Source of the DNA: Pollenia angustigena
Taxonomy: Eukaryota; Arthropoda; Insecta; Diptera; Polleniidae
Direction of reading: 5' to 3'
Assembly (NCBI GenBank): GCA_930367215.1
Contig: OV884059.1
Location: forward strand, 161,384,511 to 161,448,510
DNA: 64,000 bases
A program made the position numbers and the translations under genes. Under the pieces are notes generated by a model. The model saw only the letters and a list, made by a program, of their open reading frames with translations. It made no database searches and had not been told where the DNA came from. Every line of letters starts with the position of its first letter. Within the stretch, counting starts at the first letter, position 1. Shown here piece after piece: positions 54,676 to 64,000 of this stretch.

Positions 54676-55167
54676 CCCTAGAGGATAGCGAACTGAAACC
54701 AAAGTAGTCCCGTGATAGGTATTTGGTGGTAGAAACCGGTTCTAGCTTAAACACTTTCTATGAATAAGACCTATCACTTTTACATGGGGTTGTCATTGGA
54801 GGGGGTCAATTGACACCTAACAGCCACCATTTGACAAGTCACACATCTATTCTCAATGGACGTGTTTAGTTACAGTTACTACAATGTAGCATTATTTCAA
54901 TACAATTTAGTATTATTTCAATAAAACAAGTCCTAAAATAATATTCAAGAGCCAAATTTTAGAAAGTCCCAAAAATGTGTCACACTACCGATGAAGACTG
55001 TACTGTAGTTCATTACTTTTTTTTTACTTTTTTGTTTTTCATAAACCAGTTATACGATTGGTTCTTCTTTCACTGGTCATGAGTTCTTTTTTTTTTTTGT
55101 ACCTGATCTATTTTCACAACTCCCAGGACCAGTCTGTTGGACCAATTGACACAAATTTCCCGCAGGG
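54676..55167. mobile_element. MITE family with CCCTAGAGG / CCCGCAG ends, copy 2
   Basis: Homologous to 39183-39681. TA lies at 54674-54675 and 55168-55169. The right end CCCGCAGGG resembles an inverse of a CCCTG start. Non-coding. Confidence 0.65.
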
Positions 55168-55169
55168 TA

Positions 55170-56526
55170 GTTGTTCTATTTTTGTATTTGTTTAGGTCTA
55201 GCAACTCTTACCTAAACGATTACGTTATAAAAAGGAACTCTAACGTAAACGTGACGTTTCGTTGCGGATTAACCTGATGTTAAAAATATTCTCCGTTTTT
55301 ACGTTTCAGCTGTGAAATAGCTTTATGTTTGATTATGTTTGTTGATAAAGCGAACATTACGTCGACGTACTTGATGTTTTTTTATATTTTTACACAAAAC
55401 GCACAAATAACAAGAGCTAAAATTAATTTTTTACATAAATTTTTGGCAAATTTTCTGTCTTCATTTTAAGGCACTGAAGTCGACAGCAATATTCTTTATA
55501 TTCGCTTTTAAAAGTCCTTTATCTGAAAGGCTTTAGAGTCCTAGAGTCTGCTAAATAAGGCCTTTTTTAGGCCTTTTTACGTATTAGTTTTACTGGCTAC
55601 ATATGATTGTATAAAAAACGGAAAATAACCATACATAATATACGTGCAAATACCTATAGATATACACACATACATACATATATTTTTTCATACACAAGTT
55701 ACTTGTATATGGATGTGAAAGAGTATGTTACATACAAATAAACAATTTTGAATCTTAAGCAATATCCGTTTTAAGTCCTTCTTATTTTTTATTCATTTAT
55801 TCAAAAAAAAAAAAAAAAAAATGAAAAACGGCGTCATTGTGGAGTATTTTTTCCTCCGTTTCTTGCTGTTGACAAACTCAATGTGTTTTATTTTCCTGTC
55901 TTTACAAATTCACTGCTGAAAAGTCAGGTTTATTTTTCTTTTTTATGAGAGTGAAAGGCTGGATAGATGTTAGAGCACCTTTTTACAAAAGAAGACCTTT
56001 AAAAAACAAGTAGTCAATTGAATGTGGCAACAATTTCGTAAGCATATGTATGATGTCTCATTCGTTACATTCTCCTACACACACATAAACAGTCACACTT
56101 TGGATCAGCGAGATTGCCACTCATATACAAATTGATGTCTGCATATGGCTTTATCCAAAGGGTATTGAAAAAAACAAGGTGTTTTATCTGAATTTAAAAT
56201 TCTACGATTTTCTTTAATTATGTATATCTAAAATAAATACATAACTATAAACAATACTTTAAGAAAATCATAAAATCGGGCAGCTTTAAATGCAATTAAG
56301 GTTTCAATAACACCGTTTTCTTTTTTAAGGAAGCCTCGGATTGAAAGTACCTTAAATAAAAGTGTTGCACCAAATTTCGAATTCGAATACAGTTGTCCAT
56401 TAGACCGTTTAGATCTTTATTTGAATGGGTGACTACAAATCCGGTTAGTTCTTAAAAAAAAAATCTAATAGTGCACTATTCACTAGTCATGACTGGTCAC
56501 TCTGAGAAATGTAATATAAATTTCAC
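55170..56526. other. No gene recognised
   Basis: AT-rich. Near 55240-55275, ACGTAAACGTGACGTTTCGT is an inverted match to about 9773-9800. There is a poly(A) tract near 55803-55820. Confidence 0.35.
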
Positions 56527-56529
56527 TTA

Positions 56530-56672
56530 GTCTGGGATCACACTATGAAAGTTTTCTTTCAGAAAGTCCGAGTTTATTGGTGAGAGGGGAAGAGAACATG
56601 CTTTTATTCTCTCCCCTCTCACCAATAAACTCAGATTTTCTGAAAGAAAACTTTCATAGTGTGAACCCAGAC
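56530..56672. mobile_element. Palindromic Harbinger-type MITE, copy 2
   Basis: 143 bp, nearly identical to 14200-14342 when inverted. TTA lies on both sides (56527-56529, 56673-56675). Confidence 0.87.
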
Positions 56673-56675
56673 TTA

Positions 56676-57009
56676 CTGTCCTGTTAAAATCCAGAATTAA
56701 ATTAAAAATAATTCCAGAAAGAAGTCTGGGTTCTGTAAAAGTCGTAATGAAGGGGATTTAAATAACGTTGGATGAATGACATTCATCGATTGCTGAATGA
56801 ATAAATAATCCTATTACTTTCTTTATCAATCCCAAGGAAAAATTAATTGTAAAGATTCTATTCAGCCATGTCCTCAAACTAGTCCTTAGAGTAATACACT
56901 TCAGAATTCATATCAAATGCGAGAAAGTAATAGGTTTGGATAAAGGAGGGAATGGGTACACGTGCGGCATTTGTTTTTCCTTCAACTTATGGCACAGAAA
57001 TGTCGAAAC
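56676..57009. other. No gene recognised
   Basis: AT-rich spacer with no supported feature. Confidence 0.35.
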
Positions 57010-57210
57010 GTAAATAAAGATGTTTTCATTCATTTATCAAAAAAAGCTTTCGACTCTATCCTTCATAATAAATTAATCGAAATTCTTATGAAAATGGTTT
57101 ATATGACAAGAAAATCCAATGTGTAAGGAGTTTGTTTTGGCACTAACCGAAAACATTATAATAAAAAAAGAAAATTGTCATGAGTCTATAAATAACCTTC
57201 GAAAAGGAGT
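57010..57210 (+). pseudogene. Small LINE reverse transcriptase relic
   Basis: KAFDSILHNKLIEILMKM, then YDKKIQCVRS in a changed frame, resemble the KAFD block and following region of a LINE reverse transcriptase. Very short and broken. Confidence 0.5.
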
Positions 57211-57224
57211 CTAGGTAAATGGAG

Positions 57225-57530
57225 CGTTTAATGATGTACTATATCGCTTCCTGTAATTCCAATAACGAATGTAGGGCAGCAACAAAATTGTTCCAATCGT
57301 CTCTTTTATTTGTTATACACCTTATTTCACTCCAGCTCTGTCTTGAAGTTCTGATTTCGAAATATACCTGCCCGCTCCATGTATGGGTCTCTGGCCTTGG
57401 GGGTTCCAATCGATGACCATACTGGTAATATCGTCTGGCGATTCCCTGAGGGTATGCCCAATCCAACCTCATTTGTGTAGTCTGCACTTCATGTCTTAAG
57501 GTAAACCACCTATTGTGGTAATCGTGCAAC
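57225..57530 (-). pseudogene. LINE C-terminal relic, opposite strand
   Basis: The minus-strand open frame has RLDWAYPQGIARRYYQYGHR, PPRPETHTWSGQVYFEI and KRDDWNNFVAALHSLLE. In type it resembles the region after the reverse transcriptase of some LINEs (GHV/L..., PR...W..., RW...VEAL). It is unrelated in frame and strand to 57010-57210. Confidence 0.45.
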
Positions 57531-57908
57531 CAACATACGATAAGGAAGCTACATCTTCAACCGGTTGGTATTGGAAAAAGAAAGGTTATCTTGGAAGTCG
57601 TCCTAAATTACTAGTTTGTTCAAAAAAAAAAAAAAAAAAAAAACAAATTTCTTAAACAAAACAGCAAACAAATCAAAGGCCATTAAAAAACGTGTGGTTT
57701 TCGCGGCAATCAATATAAAAATTTTGAAAATTCTTTCGGTTATTCGGTTCATATTTTTACATATGTATGTAAAAATTATAAATGTTTCTCTGTTTGTTTG
57801 TGGGCTTATAGACTCCTTAACTACAGAAACTATTTTCCGATTTTGTAACAGTACCATCGAGTGAGACCCGAAAATAAAATAGACAAGAATTTTTTTTCGA
57901 TAAGGGCT

Positions 57909-58182
57909 GGGGAAGTGGTACCCTCCATAGGATGCCAATATTAAGTATCGCACATCTTAAGAGCCGCTGTACCCATTTCTTAAACTTTTTGCAGTAGGAT
58001 CTTCTAAGCCATCAATTTAAAGTAAGATATCAGCAGGGGAAGTGGTACCCCTCCATAATAGGCCAATGTTAAATATCGCATATCTTAAGAACTTTTATAG
58101 TGCAAATGTTTAAACTTGGTAGGAGTCACTCTTATAGTAAACTACATTTTTGAAAATGCAGGTGGAGCAATATCCCCCATGC
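57909..58182. repeat. Two diverged tandem copies of a ~127-bp unit
   Basis: GGGGAAGTGGTACC starts at 57909 and 58036. Each is followed by CTCCATA, GCCAAT and TTAAxTATCGCAxATCTTAA. A third, partial match (ATTAAATATCGCG) follows mariner copy 3 at 60234. Confidence 0.75.
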
Positions 58183-59112
58183 ACTGAAAGAAAAATGCTT
58201 CATATATTTAATGAATCATTTTCATAAAAAAGTCTTCCTTGGGTAAATGAAAATTTTCATTGTCTAAATGGAATTTCATAGGTTTGATGAAGTATTTTCG
58301 TTAAAATCGCTTCATTAGATTTCGTAATTACGTTAAAAATTTTCATTGGATATATGAAAACTTAAGTTTGTCCAAGTAAAACAAAAAATTTTAATTGGGA
58401 ACACAAAAAAACAATAAACAAACATAACTATATTCATAAATTAATACAAAATTATAGTTTCCTTAAAAAAATGTTTAATTGTTAATTAAAAAATGTAAGA
58501 TTTAATAATTTTATACATCGAATGTTACATGTATGCCATTAAATTTATGAAATCAAAAAATTTTTTATAAAAGCAACATATTTCAATAATTGCCTTCATA
58601 AATTTAAATTTTCATTATGACAATAAAAATGTCATTATAGTAATGAAACAAAAACTTTCAATCAACGTTGTTATTGTTATTATGGACAATTTAATCTCAT
58701 ATTTACGCCCTTCATTGAGAAAAAAACATAGTTTTTTTATACAAAAACTACACTGCCCCGGTAGACTAGCTGGTAGTGAGCTAGTCTATCAGCACCGAGG
58801 TTGCATGTTCGAATCCCGCCAGAGACAGAAAAAAAAAAAATAAAAAATAAAATAAAGTAAAATAAAATAAGAAAAAAGAAAAAATTAAAACTAATTAAAA
58901 AAAATATAAAAAAAAAAAAAAAAATTTTACTTTATTGAAAGTATTCATCCAATGAATAATATTCATGGATCTAATGTAATGTTTCATTAAGTCCTTTTAA
59001 TGAAACAGGTTTCATTGATCCAACGAAGCGCTGCATAGGTTCCTTTATAATGCAATTTTTCATGGGATTAATGTCAAAATTCGTTAGTATTGCGAAGAAA
59101 ATTCTTTCAGTG
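58183..59112. mobile_element. MITE with CACTGAAAGAA ends and ATTTTCAT-rich interior
   Basis: CACTGAAAGAAAAATGCTTC at the left, and its inverse ending CTTTCAGTG at the right. The interior repeats TGAAAATTTTCATT and TTCATTGG words. A tRNA-like SINE sits inside (58748-58832). TG lies on both sides, too short to prove a duplication. Confidence 0.6.
58748..58860 (+). mobile_element. tRNA-derived SINE
   Basis: The tRNA-like sequence has an A-box-like TAGCTGGTAGTGAGC and a strong B box, GTTCGAATCCCG. An A-rich tail follows. It is unrelated to the SINE-like family at 20734 and 40757. Confidence 0.65.
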
Positions 59113-59227
59113 TGTGATGCATATAATGGGTGATTTTTTAAGAGCTATAGGAAAGTTTAAAAAAACACATAAAATTCAGAAAAATGCATGAAATCTTTAT
59201 TTGAATCGATAGTACGGTCCATATAAT

Positions 59228-59818
59228 TTAATGTTTAAAGATAATTTCATGCAAATGTTGACCGTGACTGCACCTCAAATGGTCCATCCTCTTAGTCCAA
59301 TTTTCGCATACTCTTTCCAACATTTCGGCCGGTATCTCATGAATAAATGCTTTAATGTTGTCTTCCAATGCGTCAATTGAAGCGGGCATGTGTGTATAGA
59401 CAAGAGCTTTAACATAGCCCCACAAAAAATAGTCTAAAGGCGTTAAATCGCACGATCTAGGCGGCCAATTGACCGGTCCCGAACGTGAAATAAAATGGCA
59501 ATAAAAAGTTGGATATCATCTCACGGTAGCGCTCACCATTCACAGTTACGTTACGATTCGCATCATCTTTGAAGAAGTACGGTCCAATGATGCCACCAGC
59601 CCATAAACCGCACCAGACTGTGACTTTTTCTAGATGCATTGGTAGCTCTTGCAATGCTTCTGGCTGATCTTCACTTCAAAATCGACAATTCTGCTTATTA
59701 AAGTACCGAATAGCCGCTTCCGTGGGTCGATTAAACCGACTTTCTTAACAGAGCACGCATTTTCATAATAAAATTCAATCATTTGCAAGCGCTGTTAGTT
59801 TATAAGACGATGCATGGT
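59228..59818 (-). pseudogene. Broken mariner-family transposase, copy 3
   Basis: It starts at the ATG near 59816. The N-terminal ~20 codons are followed by a piece like FNRPTEAAI, then a jump to NKQNCRF. After MISNFLLP another deletion removes the second catalytic block. The C-terminal part (WGYVKALVYTHMPASIDALE to HEIIFKH) is intact. It has a third, different set of deletions from copies 1 and 2. Confidence 0.87.
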
Positions 59819-59906
59819 TAAATTATAGACCAAACTGAAGATCTTTGACAGTGAAACAAAACACGAAACGTGCGTCAGCTGTTTAAACCAGTGTTGCCAA
59901 AGAGAT

Positions 59907-60204
59907 TTTTTTTTTTTTTAAATTTATTTTTATTATTGAATCTTTCTTATCGAAATTTACAATATGTATTCAAATCTTAATTCTATTTGTTGTTTATTAG
60001 TTGTTACCAGTGTAACTACTAATTGCTGTATTCAAATTTTAAAAATGTCTTCTAGTAAGGCTCAAAGTATCGGTTCTTTTTAGCCTCTGGTGACCTTCGA
60101 ACTGAAGCAAACCCCGAGCGAGGTAGTTAGGGTGGACCATTAGTTTATCGATGTAGCTTATTGAATATTTTTTAATTTCCTCCTGGATAGTGGGGACGTT
60201 GAGA
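59907..60204 (-). mobile_element. 5'-truncated Jockey insertion in mariner copy 3
   Basis: The 8-bp duplication AAAGAGAT lies at 59899-59906 and 60205-60212, with a poly(T) (A-tail on minus) at the 59907 side. On minus it encodes LNVPTIQEEIKKYSISYIDK, HPNYLARGLL and LKRTDTLSLTRRHF with a stop at about 60039. This is an undamaged Jockey ORF2 C-terminus, so the insertion is young. Confidence 0.85.
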
Positions 60205-60355
60205 AAAGAGATAAAAGCTAAAAAATCACCTGATATTAAATATCGCGTAACTGAAGACCAATTATAGCTAGAGTCTTCAAACGTGGTTAAAGCCACTCGT
60301 ATGGTAAACTATAACTATAATAATTGTGATTTTTATCGAACTGCTGGTTTTAAAT

Positions 60356-60515
60356 TGAAGTTTTTGATATTTAAATTAGGCTTAAGTTCATTTACTTTAA
60401 TTTTCATGTAATTATTTTTAGTGAAGGAAGGAATTTAAAACATGAAATAAATTATAATTTTTTGACAATTTTATTGTTGTCTAAACAAGGGATTGAACTC
60501 GGGTCGAATTTACAA
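60356..60515 (-). mobile_element. SINE-like repeat, copy C (3' part)
   Basis: It shares AATTAGGCTTAAGTTCAT and GAAGGAATTTxAAACATG with the 3' tail of copies A and B, and has a decayed B-box-like GATTGAACTCGG. The 5' part is missing. Confidence 0.6.
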
Positions 60516-60744
60516 GTTACATTTATAACTAGATAGATAACCCGAAAATAATTTTGATAATATACTTGCATGTGCCCGTGCAGAAAACTGAATTGGCAAA
60601 TTGTTTTTTTTTTTTTTTTTTTTGTTGTTTTCTTACGAAGACAACAGAATGAAACAATTTGTTTTTTAATTTTGTTTTTTCTTTTTACCCACTTACAACT
60701 ACAATTCGAGTCGGAAAGAATCCAACCAATTGTAGAGGAATGTA

Positions 60745-61005
60745 GGAAAAGATAAACTCACTGTTTATTGTTGGTGTTTTGTTAAAGCTTTGATATTGTT
60801 ACAAGTAAGACTTTGAGTGTTTAAAATTCTAATTCGCTTTAGGGTTTTAATTGTATAATATTTTTAGCTTTTCTAAAATCGTTGGAAAAGGTTTAATGAT
60901 GATCTGGCCTAAGCAACCAGTGGAATGCCCATAGAAGCTAGCTTTTCCTCAACAATAAATTTCAGTGTATTTATCAAATATGAAATATTGGGAATTTAGC
61001 ACGTC
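60745..61005. repeat. Dispersed repeat R, copy 3 (inverted)
   Basis: It reads AACAATAAATTTCAGTGTAT and GGCCTAAGCAACCAGTGGAA, the inverse of copies 1 and 2. Confidence 0.75.
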
Positions 61006-62745
61006 GTACAAAAATCTTAATAATAGATTTTATAAAGTCGGGATTCTTAAAACAACATTTTAAGGAAGTTAAAATCACCACAGCCGAACAAATCATCTAT
61101 CCAACGTTGAATTCGATGGAACATATTTAGCAGAAGATCAGATAAAAAATCGATGTGCTTTAGTCACACTAGTTCTTGAATGGAAGAACTAAAACGAAAC
61201 TCTCCGCATATAGTGGATTTTTTGTCAAATTCATAATTTTCGAAGCAAAAAAAGTTTAATGCCTTAAAGACCAAATAAACTACACAAGCATATATGCAAA
61301 CTTTTACAATTGTTAATTGTCGTGTTCAATGAACGTTCAAAGCATGTTTGTAGAAAGCGAAAAATTTTTGATCTTCGCACAAAAATGTTGAATATTTGTC
61401 AAACTGTTTGCGCTGCGTTGTGCAGAGTGAAAAAGGAGAAGAAGAATAATAACAAGATTATATATTTAAGAAAAAAATAATTATATTTGTGTGTTCCATT
61501 TGCCCTTGGAAAGTGTTTGTTTGCCAAGCCGTATGTATAGTTAATTTGGCACTAAAGTTTGAAAAAATGGCAGATATTTGCCCTTCAAACTTTCATAAAA
61601 TTTATTAAAGAAACATGTGTACATGTATTTTCTCAAGTTATAAATCTAAAATGTAACACCTCTTTCTGTAAGACTCTTTAGAAAAAATATCGTTGTTTAT
61701 CACAAACATCTGCATTTGATTTTGTCTTATTTTTCAATTTGCTCTGACTAAATTTTTGTTGACTATATTGGATTCATATGCCGTATAAAGGATACAAAAA
61801 AAAAAAAAAATTTAGTGCATATAGCAGTTCGTCTATGTCAGTATGCATACACATAAAGCCGTACATACATATGTACATACACTTTTTTTGTGACAAAATG
61901 TGTTGATAGCATAAACATTTTGTTATGCTGTTTTTATTTACCTAAAAGTCTCACCTCTTCTCAGAGAATCGAATTTAAACGACTTTTCACACTGATAACT
62001 CTGATTATTTTTTTTCAGTAAAAATTTTTTTTTTTGCATGGGTGAAGAAATCTTCGTGTTTTCTATTAAAAAAAAGATTTTTCATTGACTTAATGACATT
62101 TTTATGTCATCATAATGTTTCAGCTTAGCAATAGCACATCATACATACACACAATACTAAAATACGAATTCCAAAAAAAAAAAAAAAAAAAAAATAAAAA
62201 GTTTTCGTTGACGATGAAAGTTTAAAAGGTTATTATTGAATTTAAAATATGTCAAAACTGCCCAGAAAAAAACTATTAAGTGACAATTTGTAAAAGCTTA
62301 ATACCTGACATTTAACTGATTTAATAACACATAAGATGGGAGTTAAAAAACTCTAAAATATTTGAATCGTTCAAGCTAATGAAATCGAGTTTACAGTCAA
62401 TCGGTCAGCTGGACGGCTACACAAACCATTAAACACTTCCACCAATCACTACCCAACAAACCAAAACGATTTAGAAAGAACTTGTAGCAAGTTTACTAGC
62501 ATAATCCTTAAGCTTAGAAAAGTGTTGTGATTACTATTATAAAAGGCTTATAAACAATTATTTAATAATGAAAACTGATCCCTTGCGATAATATTACTTG
62601 TATATAATATAATGTAAGCTAAGAAGTCTTTTATTAAAACAAGCTTACAGAAAAATACTTTTCTAAACTTTGATAAGTTTGATTACATACTTTACGAGCA
62701 TTCTGTTTAAATTTATATGGCATATTTCCAAAAATTTTTTACTTA
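61006..62745. other. No gene recognised
   Basis: AT-rich, with poly(A) tracts at 61797-61811 and 62172-62193. No coding region or element end that I can support. Confidence 0.35.
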
Positions 62746-63227
62746 CACAGAAAAAATTATTAGTAATTTTTTATCAATTAAAAAAATGATTTAAAAAGTA
62801 TTTAAACTTAATTAATGTAATAATTGAATCAATTATTTTGTTTTGTTGAACGAATATTAAAAATATAATTTTGATTTAATTAACATTTTAGTTGTTTTGA
62901 AATTAATTTTGAATTAAAATAATAATCAAATATCAAAAAATTATTTAATTTAAAATAAAATAATTTTAACTTGTGTAATTGTTGTTGGAATTGTCAAAAT
63001 CAATCAACACATTGTTTGAAACGGCAAAGTTTTTTTGATCATTTTTTTAATTAAAATTAAAAATATCATTTATTGAAAAAAAAATCTTTAAAATATAAAA
63101 TTTTTACAATTTTTAGTAATCAATATAATCATTTTGGTAATAGGTGCAAAATCAACAAATGGATTGCTTGGTTCTATGAATTTGGTATAAAATTGGTGAT
63201 TAGAGAAAATTTTTAATTTTTTCTGTG
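62746..63227. mobile_element. AT-rich MITE, copy 2 (uninterrupted)
   Basis: Ends CACAGAAAAAATTA and TTTTTTCTGTG are inverted, with TA on both sides (62744-62745, 63228-63229). It is homologous to 40408-41349 and provides the empty site for the SINE-like insertion there. Confidence 0.75.
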
Positions 63228-63229
63228 TA

Positions 63230-63879
63230 TATAATATTTAATTACTTTTTTAACAATTGAGCACTGTTTGAAACAATTTAAAACACTTCACTCTTTGAAC
63301 CAAACACAAAGACTGAAAACTTTAACTAATAATACAAAATTAAGGCACGCGTCATATTACGTCATAAAACACTTACAAAACTATAGCGAGAATTAGTCAT
63401 TTGCAATCATTTTTGTTGTCATGTTGTAGAAAATCTCTAATGATAAGCTTGTTCTGCAACTCATTTACATTTTTCTCTGTTTTGGTCTATTGGGTAAGTA
63501 AAGGTAACTTAAGAACCATTTTGTTCCAGTAACGGTTTTCCACTTAAATCTAGTTCAATTTATATTTTCGGTTTTGTATAATTGTTAACAACGCTGTGAA
63601 AGTACGGTTTACAAATATATATAATATACAACTTATTACTAGCAGTTGTAAAGTTAAGTTGTTTATTTAAGTTTCAACCGAACTGAGTTGAGTTGCAAAC
63701 CGTTATGGGGGAAATTATGTACAATTAATTAGCCCAAAACCGTTGATACTTTAACCTTTGTTAGATTATAATATTTCAATGTGAGCAAGATCTCTAAATT
63801 GCGAATTTTTGTTATCAAAATGTTGGTATTCATTTGGAAAAATTGGAAATAGTGGACAAAATTTACTACACAACTTTAG
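63230..63879. other. No gene recognised
   Basis: AT-rich spacer with no supported feature. Confidence 0.35.
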
Positions 63880-64000
63880 AGATAAATTTTCAAAGTGTAA
63901 TCTCGAACTGTAAGCTATTCAAATATTATTATATCTGGCGACTTCAATTCAAACCTGCTCATTAGCCTAGGATCGAGCATTGGTTCTGCTATGATGGCTC
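63880..64000 (+). pseudogene. Possible LINE endonuclease fragment at window edge
   Basis: In one frame YYYISGDFNSNLLISLGSSI resembles the GDFN/GDYN block of LINE endonucleases (compare AAGDYNAKQ in the Jockey copy). It is cut by the window end. Confidence 0.35.

Larger units (their letters stand above)
59126..60233 (-). mobile_element. Mariner-like element, copy 3, with LINE insertion
   Basis: Ends ATGGGTGATTTTTTA and TAAAAAATCACCTGAT, with TA at 59124-59125 and 60234-60235. The transposase is broken (59228-59820), and a Jockey 3' fragment (59907-60204) lies near its 5' end. Confidence 0.88.

Noticed and set aside
55240..55275. Inverted match to 9773-9800 considered as ends of one element
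   Set aside because: The two sites are 45 kb apart with unrelated sequence around them; more likely two fragments of a dispersed repeat.

Overview
The window is a strongly AT-rich piece of animal nuclear genome, almost certainly an insect and most likely a fly. Three things support this: genes with many 53-81 bp introns, Jockey-type retroelements, and Transib, mariner, hAT, pogo-like and Harbinger-like DNA transposons. A higher-fly (calyptrate) host is my inference; the sequence does not prove it. There is no rRNA, operon or CRISPR array.

One well-supported host gene is present, on the minus strand from 37554 to 29515. I assembled it from 22 exons by reading splice sites and reading frame. 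It encodes a secreted protein of about 1378 residues: a signal peptide followed by 22 cysteine-rich Kazal-like modules, nearly all encoded one per exon with phase-1 introns on both sides. A TATA box (37727-37734) lies upstream and an AATAAA lies downstream. Most modules carry an N-glycosylation sequon inside the loop that is the reactive site in Kazal protease inhibitors. A second, weak candidate is a single plus-strand exon at 41988-42236 that could encode the start of a type II membrane protein.

The rest is a dense, nested collection of mobile elements. Region by region: 1-2 kb holds a deleted mariner-like element with a piggyBac-like MITE (TTAA duplication) inside it. 2.7-3.4 kb is a hAT-type MITE. 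5.0-8.9 kb is a dead Transib element and 9.0-9.3 kb a pogo-like MITE. 11.5-12.4 kb is a second mariner copy. 12.5-14.7 kb is a Helitron-like repeat carrying a Jockey fragment and a palindromic Harbinger-like MITE. 14.75-19.24 kb is a long foldback element interrupted by a nearly intact Transib. 19.3-23.2 kb is a Jockey element interrupted by a SINE-like repeat that has a 46-bp target duplication. 24.5-28.5 kb holds a cluster of TATCGATA motifs, a MITE, a nearly identical 1.3-kb tandem duplication and another Harbinger-like MITE. 29.5-37.6 kb is the Kazal-like gene, with a hAT MITE in intron 1. 38-48 kb holds retroelement relics, several MITEs, a hAT relic and unusual inverted arrays. 48-51.5 kb holds foldback structures. 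52-64 kb holds more MITE copies, SINEs, a third mariner copy with a LINE inserted, and LINE relics.

The most notable items are the two Transib elements and the multi-module gene. Both Transib elements begin and end with CACAGTG, the heptamer of vertebrate V(D)J recombination signals, and both are flanked by perfect 5-bp target duplications. One encodes a RAG1-like transposase with its catalytic and zinc-binding residues in place and one internal stop codon.
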